13,593 bases of DNA from Fimenecus sp052273845. Lineage in GTDB: Bacteria > Bacillota > Clostridia > Oscillospirales > Acutalibacteraceae. Shown here piece by piece: positions 1-6,325 of this stretch. The number at the start of each line of letters is the position of its first letter. The first letter of the stretch is position 1. The notes under the pieces were generated by a model, which did no database searches, was not told the DNA's origin, and was given only the letters and a program-made list of their open reading frames with translations. The DNA lies in contig DAVZHM010000052.1 in assembly GCA_052273845.1 (NCBI GenBank), positions 1 through 13,593 of the forward strand, in the 5' to 3' direction. A program made the translations under genes and the position numbers.

Positions 1-1
1 T

Positions 2-787
2 TTGGACGATGGCGAATATAAACTGATGAGCGGCAACGAAGTCGGCGCCATGCTGACGGAATATGTGCTTTCGTCCCTTTCTGAGCAGGGGAAACTCCCC
101 GCACAGCCGATTGTGGTCAAAACCATTGTGACTACGCGCTTGGTTGCGGAAATCGCCGCACACTACGGCGCCGAAACTGCCGACCTTTTGACCGGCTTTA
201 AGTACATCGGCGAATTGGTGACCAAACTCGAAGAAAAAGGCGAAACCGACCGTTTTGTCATCGGTATGGAGGAGTCCTACGGCTATTTGCGCGGTGCACA
301 CGCGCGGGATAAGGATGCGGTTGTCGCGTCCATGCTCATTTGCGAAATGGCGGCGTATTACAAAGCAAAAGGTATGAGCCTTTATGACTTTATGCAGAGC
401 ATTTACAAAAAGTACGGGATGTACCTCAATACCTTGCTCAATTTCAATTTCGAGGGCGCGGCAGGGATGCAGAAAATGGCGGATATGATGAACGCGCTTC
501 GCGAAAATCCGCCGAAAACCGTGGCGGGCGCGGCGGTAACAGGCATTACCGACTACAAAGCAAGCGTCAGCAAAGATTTGCAAAGCGGCAAAGAAACAGC
601 CGTGGATTTGCCGAAATCCAATGTGTTGCAATACCGTTTGGAAGGTACTGACAGCGTGATTGTACGCCCGTCCGGCACAGAGCCGAAAATTAAAATTTAT
701 ATCACATCGGTTGCCGCCACGCGCGAAAACGCACAGGCAAAAACCGATAAAATCGCCGCAGATATGGAAAAATATCTCGGCATCTGA
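2..787 (+). CDS. Phospho-sugar mutase (alpha-phosphoglucomutase type), C-terminal part, 5'-truncated
   Basis: This is the C-terminal 261 residues of an alpha-D-phosphohexomutase, a cytoplasmic enzyme that interconverts glucose-1-phosphate and glucose-6-phosphate through a phosphoserine. The reading frame is open at the left edge, so the catalytic serine and the metal-binding DxDxD loop lie outside the window. Visible family marks, numbered from base 2, are GNEVGA (11-16), GFKYIGE (65-71), the sugar-binding loop GMEESYGYLRG (88-98) followed by RDKDAV, and the phosphate-binding loop RPSGTEPKIKIYI (222-234) of domain 4. The GFKYIGE and EESYGYL motifs fit the long (about 570 aa) Firmicutes phosphoglucomutase/phosphomannomutase (PgcA-like) group better than GlmM. 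The TTG at base 2 is internal sequence, not the start. A 34-aa ORF follows 17 bases after the stop. The exact sugar specificity cannot be read from this half. Confidence 0.93.
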   Translation: MDDGEYKLMSGNEVGAMLTEYVLSSLSEQGKLPAQPIVVKTIVTTRLVAEIAAHYGAETADLLTGFKYIGELVTKLEEKGETDRFVIGMEESYGYLRGAHARDKDAVVASMLICEMAAYYKAKGMSLYDFMQSIYKKYGMYLNTLLNFNFEGAAGMQKMADMMNALRENPPKTVAGAAVTGITDYKASVSKDLQSGKETAVDLPKSNVLQYRLEGTDSVIVRPSGTEPKIKIYITSVAATRENAQAKTDKIAADMEKYLGI

Positions 788-804
788 AAGGAAAATCCGT
801 TTTT

Positions 805-909
805 ATGATGAACAGCAAAACCGCCGTTCGCGTGATTGCCGTTGTGCTCGCCGTGCTGATGCTCGGCGGTACGGTAACGGTACTTGCAAGCGTGTTCGGG
901 CAATTTTAA
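805..909 (+). CDS. 34-aa single-pass membrane peptide
   Basis: A short reading frame starts with tandem ATG codons 17 bases after the mutase stop, behind an AAAGGAAAA ribosome binding site (787-795). The product has a short polar, positively charged start (MMNSKTAVR), about 20 hydrophobic residues (VIAVVLAVLMLGGTVTVLAS) and a short VFGQF tail. That is one membrane helix with the positive residues probably inside. It ends just before a perfect hairpin, so the mutase and this peptide probably share a transcript. The shape resembles tiny Firmicutes membrane proteins such as Prli42 or DUF4044 members, but the match is by architecture only and I do not assign a family. Codon phase and the good ribosome binding site favour a real gene; the short length keeps confidence moderate. 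Confidence 0.55.
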   Translation: MMNSKTAVRVIAVVLAVLMLGGTVTVLASVFGQF

Positions 910-916
910 ATGAAAT

Positions 917-958
917 TCGCGCGCAGATGTTTTCTGCGCGCGATGCTTTGTTGCACTT
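917..958 (+). terminator. Probable intrinsic terminator after the mutase/peptide genes
   Basis: A perfect 10-bp inverted repeat (TCGCGCGCAG at 917-926 and CTGCGCGCGA at 934-943) encloses a 7-base loop and starts 7 bases after the small ORF stop. The following bases are T-rich but interrupted (TGCTTTGTTGCACTTTT), so it is a weaker terminator than the others in this window. Confidence 0.6.
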
Positions 959-1043
959 TTGGTCGAAATCAAGGTGAAGCACACCGTTTTGGACGAAAAA
1001 TTCCCGGATTTTTCCGTTTTATACAGTTTATACAAAAAAATTG

Positions 1044-1071
1044 TTGACAAAAACGGATTTTATGGTACAAT
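1044..1071 (+). promoter_or_regulatory. Sigma-A-type promoter for the sigma-factor gene
   Basis: A perfect -35 box TTGACA (1044-1049) is followed after 16 bases by TACAAT (1066-1071). A TG dinucleotide at 1063-1064 makes an extended -10. Transcription would start near 1078, about 34 bases before the TTG start codon. Confidence 0.75.
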
Positions 1072-1111
1072 ATATCTTGTATGCATTATTCCCATTTGTG
1101 AGGTGACCGAT

Positions 1112-1678
1112 TTGGAGCAAAAATCCCACCAAACCGATGCCTCGCTGAACGCTTTGGTCTTGCAGGCGCAGCAGGGGGAGGACGCGGCGTTTTCCCGCCT
1201 TGCGGCGGAGATGATGCCCACTTTGCGCAGTTTGGCGCAACAGTATCAGTCCGCCGCCGTGGAGTCGGAGGACCTAATGCAAGAGGGATTGCTGGCGTTG
1301 CTTTCCGCGGTGCACACCTATTCAGTGGGCGGGGAAGCATCTTTCAAAACCTATGCCACTGTGTGTATTCGGAACCGAATGATTTCCGTATTACGCCGTG
1401 CGGTAGGCGGCAAAAGCGTGCGCACGCAGGACACAGTCCCGTTGGAGCCGAAGTTATCCGCTTCGGAGTTGACGGTCGAGGAACATCAGGACCTGCGGGA
1501 GGAATGTGAGAATCTGTTGCGCCGTGTAGACACAAAGTTGTCTCAAAACGAACGCACGGTGCTGTACCTGTTTTTGAGCGGTCTTTCTTATCGTGAAATT
1601 GCCGAACGCCTCGGTAAAACGCCCAAATCCGTTGACAATGCACTGCAAAGGGTTCGTCACAAACTGAAAGGGGAGTAA
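1112..1678 (+). CDS. Sigma-70 family RNA polymerase sigma factor (SigH-like)
   Basis: This 188-aa protein has the two-domain layout of a short sigma-70 factor. Region 2 spans about residues 17-98 and contains the core-binding stretch ESEDLMQEGLLALLSAV (51-67) and the -10-reading segment FKTYATVCIRNRMISVLRR (78-96). After a linker, region 4 (about 142-186) carries a helix-turn-helix with LSYREIAERLGKTPKSVDNA (158-177). The pattern is closest to the sporulation/transition factor SigH (Spo0H), though shorter, and the precise paralog is uncertain. The open frame extends upstream to 959, but a promoter lies inside that extension. The TTG at 1112 has a GAGGTGA site (1100-1106) at good spacing, so I take it as the start. 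No anti-sigma gene is adjacent; a zinc-ribbon gene follows 115 bases downstream. Confidence 0.9.
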   Translation: MEQKSHQTDASLNALVLQAQQGEDAAFSRLAAEMMPTLRSLAQQYQSAAVESEDLMQEGLLALLSAVHTYSVGGEASFKTYATVCIRNRMISVLRRAVGGKSVRTQDTVPLEPKLSASELTVEEHQDLREECENLLRRVDTKLSQNERTVLYLFLSGLSYREIAERLGKTPKSVDNALQRVRHKLKGE

Positions 1679-1793
1679 TCCGCCTTTCGGGGAATTTCAT
1701 AAATAAGCCCTTTCTCAGCAAGGAGAGCATTGACACTATGCAGCGGTGCAAACCCGCACGGGGTAAAAATATTTTTTCAAGCGAGGTAGCAAA

Positions 1794-2075
1794 ATGTACG
1801 AAGACAAGACCATCATCTGCAAGGATTGCGGTAACGAATTTACTTTTACCGCAGGCGAGCAGGAATTTTACGCTGAAAAGGGCTTTGTAAACGAGCCCCA
1901 ACGCTGCAAAGCCTGCCGTGATGCAAGAAAGAATGCTGCGAGAGGGGAAAGAGAAATGTTCACCGCGACTTGTGCTGTTTGCGGCGGCGAAGCACGCGTT
2001 CCTTTCCAGCCCCGTGACGACCGTCCGGTGTATTGCAGCGAATGCTTTGCAAAGATGAAGGAAGAACAGGCATAA
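1794..2075 (+). CDS. Double zinc-ribbon protein (zf-trcl plus CxxC-x17-CxxC)
   Basis: This 93-aa protein consists of two four-cysteine zinc-binding units. The first has C9-x2-C12 and C38-x2-C41 within the pattern DKTIICKDCGNEFTF...RCKACR, as in the probable zinc-ribbon (zf-trcl) family. The second has C60-x2-C63, exactly 17 residues, then C81-x2-C84, with the core VPFQPRDDRPVYCSECF. That matches the CxxC-x17-CxxC family of small proteins found in many anaerobes. The biochemical role is not known; nucleic-acid or protein binding is a guess from the fold. The ATG follows GAGGT (1783-1787). A strong terminator lies 37 bases after the stop, so the gene ends its transcription unit. The 115-base gap before it holds no clear promoter with good spacing, so it may be read through from the sigma gene. 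Confidence 0.88.
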   Translation: MYEDKTIICKDCGNEFTFTAGEQEFYAEKGFVNEPQRCKACRDARKNAARGEREMFTATCAVCGGEARVPFQPRDDRPVYCSECFAKMKEEQA

Positions 2076-2112
2076 GGTATTTAGGTTTATAAATTCCATA
2101 AATTATGCAAAG

Positions 2113-2147
2113 AGCGCACACCTTTTCGGTGTGCGCTTGTTCTTTAT
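2113..2147 (+). terminator. Intrinsic terminator after the zinc-ribbon gene
   Basis: A perfect 10-bp stem (AGCGCACACC at 2113-2122, GGTGTGCGCT at 2128-2137) with a TTTTC loop is followed by TGTTCTTTAT. The leftward 39-aa ORF on the other strand stops 24 bases beyond it, so the symmetric hairpin could also stop leftward transcription, although its opposite-strand T-tract is poor. Confidence 0.85.
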
Positions 2148-2160
2148 CTGTAAAACATAT

Positions 2161-2280
2161 TTACGGATAAAAGCGTTTGCCGCCGTGGCGAAAAATTCGG
2201 TGTGGAAAACACATATATCCCATACCGTTATAAGCAAACACACAGAACCTCCCGCAGCGGAACAGGGCAATATTTTTCAT
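2161..2280 (-). CDS. Putative 39-aa small protein, divergent from the Xre regulator
   Basis: A 39-codon frame runs leftwards from an ATG (2280-2278) to TAA (2163-2161). It has a near-ideal ribosome binding site AAGGAG (2292-2287, 6 bases from the ATG) and an extended -10 (TGT then TATAAT at 2316-2311) about 30 bases upstream. Start, leader and promoter therefore line up as a complete expression unit. The product starts MKNIALFRCG, is rich in aromatic residues, arginine and histidine, has three cysteines (C9, C13, C24), and ends KRFYP. It has no clear membrane helix and I recognise no family. It stands head-to-head with an Xre-type repressor, and palindromes overlap its promoter, which suggests repression by that protein. 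A toxin, a small regulator or a chance ORF are all possible. Confidence 0.45.
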   Translation of the reverse strand: MKNIALFRCGRFCVFAYNGMGYMCFPHRIFRHGGKRFYP

Positions 2281-2310
2281 GTTTTACTCCTTCTTTGTTT
2301 GTATCCGGTA

Positions 2311-2316
2311 ATTATA
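2311..2316 (-). promoter_or_regulatory. Extended -10 promoter for the leftward 39-aa ORF
   Basis: Read on the minus strand, a TATAAT box (2316-2311) preceded by TGT gives an extended -10. No good -35 is seen at 17-18 bases. The box overlaps the first palindrome, so a bound repressor would block it. Confidence 0.5.
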
Positions 2317-2379
2317 ACAAATTGTTATGCAAACGAATTATATAACAATTTGTTATTTTTGTCAATATATCAATTTGTT
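2314..2379. promoter_or_regulatory. Operator-like palindromes between divergent genes
   Basis: A 15-bp palindrome ATAACAAATTGTTAT (2314-2328) recurs as its exact reverse complement ATAACAATTTGTTAT (2342-2356). Both have arms ATAACAA/TTGTTAT around one central base, with centres 28 bp apart. A third, half-matching copy CAATTTGTT sits at 2371-2379. Site 1 covers the leftward -10. Site 3 lies just upstream of an extended -10 for the Xre gene (TGC then CATAAT at 2386-2391). The arrangement is typical of operators for a dimeric, self-controlling Xre/Cro repressor. That the adjacent regulator binds here is inference. Confidence 0.65.
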
Positions 2380-2409
2380 TTATGCCATAATGCATATGAG
2401 GTGAATGTA

Positions 2410-2625
2410 ATGGCATATGACAGATTGCGTGACTTACGCGAAGACGGAGATTTTTTGCAAAAAGATGTTGCAGCGATGCTGAACTGTTCACAAGTGTGCT
2501 ATTCTTTGTATGAAAACGGAAAACGCGATATCCCGACCGAAGTCTTGATAAAACTTGCGGACTTTTACAGCGTTTCTGTAGATTATCTGTTGGGGCTTAC
2601 GGCTAACCCGAAGCGGAATACTTAA
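2410..2625 (+). CDS. Xre/Cro-CI family helix-turn-helix regulator, 71 aa
   Basis: This is a single-domain DNA-binding protein. The five-helix Xre fold fills the whole chain: RLRDLREDGDFLQKDVAAML (5-24) carries helix 1 and the first HTH helix. CSQVCYSLYENGKRDIP (26-42) carries the recognition helix and the characteristic YENGKR turn. LIKLADFYSVSVDYLLGL (46-63) closes the domain. There is no sensor or protease domain, so any control must come from binding partners or autoregulation. The open frame runs upstream to 2131 through the intergenic operators, so I place the start at the ATG at 2410, preceded by GAGGTGA (2398-2404). The family usually forms dimers on palindromes like those just upstream. 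The product probably represses its own gene and the divergent 39-aa ORF, but this is inferred from position. Confidence 0.88.
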   Translation: MAYDRLRDLREDGDFLQKDVAAMLNCSQVCYSLYENGKRDIPTEVLIKLADFYSVSVDYLLGLTANPKRNT

Positions 2626-2639
2626 TTTACAAAGAAATA

Positions 2640-2668
2640 TTGTATTTTGGTAAAAAATGTGTTATATT
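2640..2668 (+). promoter_or_regulatory. Candidate promoter for the DUF5058-like pair
   Basis: TTGTAT (2640-2645), 17 bases, then TATATT (2663-2668) with a TG at 2660-2661. Transcription would begin near 2675, directly before a terminator-like hairpin, leaving it in the leader of the membrane-protein genes. The boxes are AT-rich and could be fortuitous. Confidence 0.45.
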
Positions 2669-2678
2669 TTTAAAATCG

Positions 2679-2708
2679 GGCACGGCGCTTGCAACTCCGT
2701 GCCTTTTT
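2679..2708 (+). terminator. Hairpin plus T-tract between the Xre gene and the membrane-protein pair
   Basis: A 7-bp stem GGCACGG (2679-2685) / CCGTGCC (2697-2703) with an 11-base loop is followed by TTTTTGCTTGTT. It can end the Xre transcript. Because the only promoter candidate for the next gene lies upstream of it, it could also act as an attenuator. Confidence 0.75.
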
Positions 2709-2741
2709 GCTTGTTAATACAGTTTTCAGGGAGATGAAACG

Positions 2742-3572
2742 ATGGATTTTAAAAACAGCGGCATTATGTATGCACTTGCCGCGTTGGTTGTGCTGTTTGT
2801 TACGGCGCAATCCCTCTTTTTTATGGTGAAAGCCTGGAAACGGGGCAAAGAAATCGGCATTGAAACGGCAAAAATGAAGCAAACCGTCATTTCAAGCGCG
2901 CTCTTTTCCATTGCACCCGCCATTTCCATTTTGGCAACCGTTTTGGCGCTTGCATCGGCACTCGGCTATGTTCTGCCATGGATACGCCTTTCGGTTATCG
3001 GCAATTTGGCGTATGAAACCGTAGCGGCGGAGGCGGCGTTGGAAGCGCTCGGCACATCTATGTCCAACACAGACCTTTCCGCGACGGAGTTTTCCACCGT
3101 TGCGTGGGCAATGACGGTCGGCTCGTGTTTCCCGCTTGTGCTGTTGCCCATTCTTTGCAAACGAATTCATAAGGCGATGCGCAAAGTTTTGGGTACCGAA
3201 GCGGACGATGCGAAAAACGGCGAAGGGAAAGCCAAAAACAATATCGGCGATATTTTGGGCGCCGCGGCATTTATCGGCATTATGGCGGCGTTTATTGCAA
3301 GAAGCATTATGGGCGTGCAAAAGGACGGTCCCTCGGCAGGGTTTATGACGATTGCCGTGTTGCTTTCGGCTATGGTGTTCACCGTGGCGCTGGATTTGCT
3401 TTGTAAAAAGAAAAATCTGACGAAACTGGAGCCTTTCGTTCTGCCGATTGCGATGTTCGGCGCAATGGGCATTGCTGTGTTGCTGACACAGGTGTTGCCT
3501 GCGGAAGTGACGGAGTTTGTTTGGCGTTCCTATAACGAAAACGGCGACATCGTTTGGAGGGGACAGTCATGA
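2742..3572 (+). CDS. DUF5058-like polytopic membrane protein
   Basis: This 276-aa protein has about six hydrophobic segments (near residues 8-30, 48-78, 117-139, 169-190, 200-221 and 232-254), so it is an integral membrane protein. The opening (a short N-terminus, one helix, then WKRGKEIGIETAKMKQTVISSALFSIAPAISI) resembles the DUF5058 family of Firmicutes, whose function is not known. Residues 88-115 form a soluble insert, and a lysine-rich loop (150-168) separates the two halves. The ATG follows GGGAG (2729-2733). The gene overlaps its downstream partner by four bases (ATGA), which implies translational coupling and probably a two-subunit complex. A transporter or permease role is plausible from architecture alone. 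The family name rests on recall of its pattern. Confidence 0.8.
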   Translation: MDFKNSGIMYALAALVVLFVTAQSLFFMVKAWKRGKEIGIETAKMKQTVISSALFSIAPAISILATVLALASALGYVLPWIRLSVIGNLAYETVAAEAALEALGTSMSNTDLSATEFSTVAWAMTVGSCFPLVLLPILCKRIHKAMRKVLGTEADDAKNGEGKAKNNIGDILGAAAFIGIMAAFIARSIMGVQKDGPSAGFMTIAVLLSAMVFTVALDLLCKKKNLTKLEPFVLPIAMFGAMGIAVLLTQVLPAEVTEFVWRSYNENGDIVWRGQS

Positions 3573-4243
3573 AAAAAACAAAAACAGAAAAAATATACAT
3601 TGATAAAATGCATATGTGGGGCAGCATTTGGTCTGTAACTGCGCTTTGCGTACTGTTCGCCGTGCCGCTTGTGTTTTCGCTTTACTACAACGCGTTTCCG
3701 CAGTTCAACATATTTTTACGCGCGGTAATTAAAATCATTCCGATTTATTGGAGTACAGCGATTATTGAAGTGATTACATACACCCCCATGCTTGGTGCGG
3801 GCGGCACATATCTTTCCTTTGTGACGGGCAACATCACAAATTTAAAATTGCCCTGTGCTTTGAGCGCGCTTGACCGTTCGGGCTATAAGGCAACAAGCGA
3901 GGAAGGGGAGGTTATCTCCACCATCGCCATTGCCGCATCCGCCATCACCACAACGCTGGTTATTGCGGTGGGCGTGCTTGCATTCGGGCCGTCCATTGCA
4001 AAAATCACCGCGCCCGATTCGGTTTTGGCACCTGCGTTTACCTATGTAATTCCTGCGCTGTTCGGTGCGTTGGGCGCATCGTATTTCACAAAGCATTGGA
4101 AAATTTCGATTTTCCCGATTTTGGTCGGCGTGCTTGTGTATGTGTTTGCCCCGACCATGGCAGTCGGCACGATGATTTTCGTGACCATTATCGCGTCCGT
4201 TGGCGGTGCGTTGGCATTGGTGAAATTGAAAGTTGTCAAATAA
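3569..4243 (+). CDS. Membrane protein partner of the DUF5058-like protein
   Basis: This 224-aa membrane protein has about five to six hydrophobic segments (near residues 18-39, 48-70, 117-140, 152-172, 178-195 and 198-218). A striking reentrant-looking stretch lies at 73-96, with GAGGTYLSFVTGNITNLKLP at 76-95. Such glycine- and polar-rich loops often line substrate paths in transporters, but I do not recognise the family. A TTG at 3554 could extend the frame by five codons. I choose the ATG at 3569 because GGAGGGG (3556-3562) sits 6 bases upstream. It shares the ATGA overlap with the preceding gene, so the two are probably made in fixed ratio and work together. A bidirectional terminator follows 16 bases after the stop. 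The substrate cannot be inferred here. Confidence 0.8.
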   Translation: MKKTKTEKIYIDKMHMWGSIWSVTALCVLFAVPLVFSLYYNAFPQFNIFLRAVIKIIPIYWSTAIIEVITYTPMLGAGGTYLSFVTGNITNLKLPCALSALDRSGYKATSEEGEVISTIAIAASAITTTLVIAVGVLAFGPSIAKITAPDSVLAPAFTYVIPALFGALGASYFTKHWKISIFPILVGVLVYVFAPTMAVGTMIFVTIIASVGGALALVKLKVVK

Positions 4244-4258
4244 GATATATCGGTATAT

Positions 4259-4300
4259 AAAAACGGGACACAGGCTTTGTAACTTGTGTCCCGTTTTTTA
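4259..4300. terminator. Bidirectional terminator between convergent operons
   Basis: A 9-bp stem CGGGACACA (4264-4272) / TGTGTCCCG (4285-4293) is flanked by A5 on the left (4259-4263) and T6 on the right (4294-4299). It therefore works as an intrinsic terminator for the membrane-protein pair on the plus strand and for the V-ATPase operon on the minus strand. Confidence 0.92.
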
Positions 4301-4319
4301 GTTTGGTTTAAAACTGTTT

Positions 4320-4943
4320 TTAACTTTCGGCGTGCATAATTTCTTTGACTTTCATCAGCCGAATGGTGTTGCTGCGCTCGTTGTCTTCCAATTTAGCGGT
4401 GATATACTTAATCGTCGCCTGCATTTCGGGAATCATCACATACTCAAGCGCATTCACGCGCCTGCGGGTGCGCTCCATTTCGTCCGAAAGCATATCGCAG
4501 GTCTTTTCCACCGCCGCCAATTCATACAGTTTCGGCATCAAATTGTTGATGGCAAGATACGCATCGTCCAATTTTTCCGAAGTAAAGGCGAAACCGTAGG
4601 AAATTTCCCCGCCGCCGTTTTCAGCCCCCTCGATTTTCGGCACTTTCATACTCATAATGTTGTGCACGGAAAGGTCGGGGGTTTTTGCCGCGGCGGAAAT
4701 CATCAGCGCTTCTTCGAGTGCGGCAGTGCCCATTTGCGCTTCGGCAAGGCTTATCTGCCCCATAGCGTCTCCCAAAAGCGTTTCGATTTCGCGGCGCAGT
4801 TCGCGGTCACGGCGAATATAGTGCATAAACTGCCGCGCCATTTCGTCCTGCTTATCTTTGAGCAGTTTGTGCCCGCGCGAAGCGGTTGCAAGCCGCTTTT
4901 TGGTTTTTTGCAGTTCCATTCTGGTGGGCGTTACGGTTGCCAT
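4320..4943 (-). CDS. ntpD: V-type ATPase subunit D (central stalk)
   Basis: This 207-aa protein is the central-shaft subunit that turns inside the A3B3 ring and passes torque to the membrane rotor. The N-terminus (MATVTPTRMELQKTKKRLATASRGHKLLKDKQDEM) is the conserved start of the family, with PTR and the LL-KDK pattern. The N- and C-terminal thirds are long amphipathic helices that form an antiparallel coiled coil. The C-terminal helix carries the expected RRRVNALEYVMIPEM segment (160-174). The length is normal. The ATG overlaps the ntpB stop by one base (TAATG). It is the last gene of the operon before the shared terminator; no ntpH- or ntpJ-like gene follows as in Enterococcus hirae. Confidence 0.96.
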   Translation of the reverse strand: MATVTPTRMELQKTKKRLATASRGHKLLKDKQDEMARQFMHYIRRDRELRREIETLLGDAMGQISLAEAQMGTAALEEALMISAAAKTPDLSVHNIMSMKVPKIEGAENGGGEISYGFAFTSEKLDDAYLAINNLMPKLYELAAVEKTCDMLSDEMERTRRRVNALEYVMIPEMQATIKYITAKLEDNERSNTIRLMKVKEIMHAES

Positions 4944-6325
4944 TACGCTTCACCGCCCTTTGGCATATACTGCTCAATATATTCTTTGTGAATACGCTTT
5001 AATTCCGTGCGTGGCAACATCGAAAGCAGTTCCCAGCCGATAGCAAGCGTTTCTTCAATACTGCGGTCGGTTTCGTAGCCTTGCGAAACATATTTTTCTT
5101 CAAATGCGGTTGCAAATTCCGCGTATTTCTTATCCATATCCGAAAGCGCCGAATCGCCCAAAACCACGGCGAGTTCCGCCGCCTGTTTGCCGCGCGCGTA
5201 TGCGGCAAACAATTGGTCCATCGTGTCCGCGTGGTCCTCACGCGTTTTTCCCTTGCCGATACCTTTATTTTTCAGTCTCGACAAAGAGGGGAGCACGTTA
5301 ATCGGCGGCTGAATGCCTTTCATATACAGTTCACGCGACAGAATAATCTGCCCTTCTGTAATGTAGCCTGTAAGGTCGGGGATGGGGTGGGTTTTGTCGT
5401 CTTCGGGCATGGTTAAAATCGGGATTTGCGTAATAGAACCTTTTTTGCCGTTGATGCGCCCTGCGCGCTCATACAAAGACGCAAGGTCTGTGTAGAGGTA
5501 GCCGGGATAACCGCGCCGTCCGGGCACTTCCTTGCGCGAAGCGGAAACTTCACGAAGCGCGTCGGCGTAGTTGGTCATATCGGTCATAATGACAAGCACG
5601 TGCATTCCTAAGGTGTATGCAAGATATTCCGCGCAGGTGATTGCCATACGCGGCGTGGCAATACGCTCAACCGCCGGGTCATCGGCAAGGTTTAAGAACA
5701 GCACGGAACGCGCAATGGAGCCTGTGCGGCGGAAATCCTCACGGAAAAACTCCGCCTGCTCAAAGGTGATGCCGATGGCGGCGAACACAACCGCAAATTC
5801 ATCGTCGGTGCCGCGTACCTTTGCCTGTCTTGCAATTTGGGCGGCAAGTTGCTCATGGGGAAGTCCCGAGCCTGAGAAAATCGGCAGTTTCTGCCCGCGT
5901 ACAAGCGTGTTCAAGCCGTCAATCGCCGAAACACCCGTTTGAATGAACTCCGCGGGGTAGTCGCGCGCGGCGGGGTTAATCGGTGTGCCGTTGATGTTCA
6001 GTTTTTCGTCGGAGAGAATCGGTGCACCGCCGTCGATCGGTCTGCCGATGCCGTCAAATACGCGCCCGATGATTTCGGGTGAAACCGCAAGTTCCAATCC
6101 GTGCCCTAAAAAGCGTGCTTTGGATTCGGAAATCTGCAAACCGTCGGCGCTTTCAAACAACTGCACAAGCGCGATGTTATCTCTGGCTTCAAGCACTTTG
6201 CCCAAACGCACTCTGCCGTCTTTTTCGTGAATTTCCACGAGTTCATCGTATTTCACATTGTCCACGCAATCGACCATCATCAGAGGCCCGACGAGTTCTT
6301 TGATGGTTTTGTAATCTTTACGCAT
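4943..6325 (-). CDS. ntpB: V-type ATPase subunit B (non-catalytic nucleotide-binding subunit)
   Basis: This 460-aa subunit alternates with A in the A3B3 head. The N-terminal beta barrel (1-75), the central degenerate nucleotide fold with SGSGLPHEQLAAQIARQA (151-168) instead of a Walker A loop, and the C-terminal helical domain are all present. The arginine finger that completes the catalytic site of A is visible in PSLSR (346-350). R350 has the same number as the E. hirae finger residue. ADALREVSASRKEVPGRRGYPGY (254-276) is another family signature. The length matches the family. Its ATG overlaps the ntpA stop by one base, and its own stop overlaps ntpD, so the three are coupled. Confidence 0.97.
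   Translation of the reverse strand: MRKDYKTIKELVGPLMMVDCVDNVKYDELVEIHEKDGRVRLGKVLEARDNIALVQLFESADGLQISESKARFLGHGLELAVSPEIIGRVFDGIGRPIDGGAPILSDEKLNINGTPINPAARDYPAEFIQTGVSAIDGLNTLVRGQKLPIFSGSGLPHEQLAAQIARQAKVRGTDDEFAVVFAAIGITFEQAEFFREDFRRTGSIARSVLFLNLADDPAVERIATPRMAITCAEYLAYTLGMHVLVIMTDMTNYADALREVSASRKEVPGRRGYPGYLYTDLASLYERAGRINGKKGSITQIPILTMPEDDKTHPIPDLTGYITEGQIILSRELYMKGIQPPINVLPSLSRLKNKGIGKGKTREDHADTMDQLFAAYARGKQAAELAVVLGDSALSDMDKKYAEFATAFEEKYVSQGYETDRSIEETLAIGWELLSMLPRTELKRIHKEYIEQYMPKGGEA

Noticed and set aside
1005..1020. Mini-hairpin CGGA-TTTT-TCCG with a T-tract before the sigma promoter
   Set aside because: A 4-bp stem is too short to act as a terminator on its own; the stronger hairpin at 917-943 already explains termination.
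1344..2099. 251-codon minus-strand open frame across the sigma and zinc-ribbon genes
   Set aside because: It is antisense to two clearly coding genes with recognisable motifs, and no promoter or ribosome binding site supports it.
4332..4991. 219-codon plus-strand open frame over ntpD
   Set aside because: It is antisense to ntpD, has a biased composition (H, F, R), and lies after a bidirectional terminator with no promoter.
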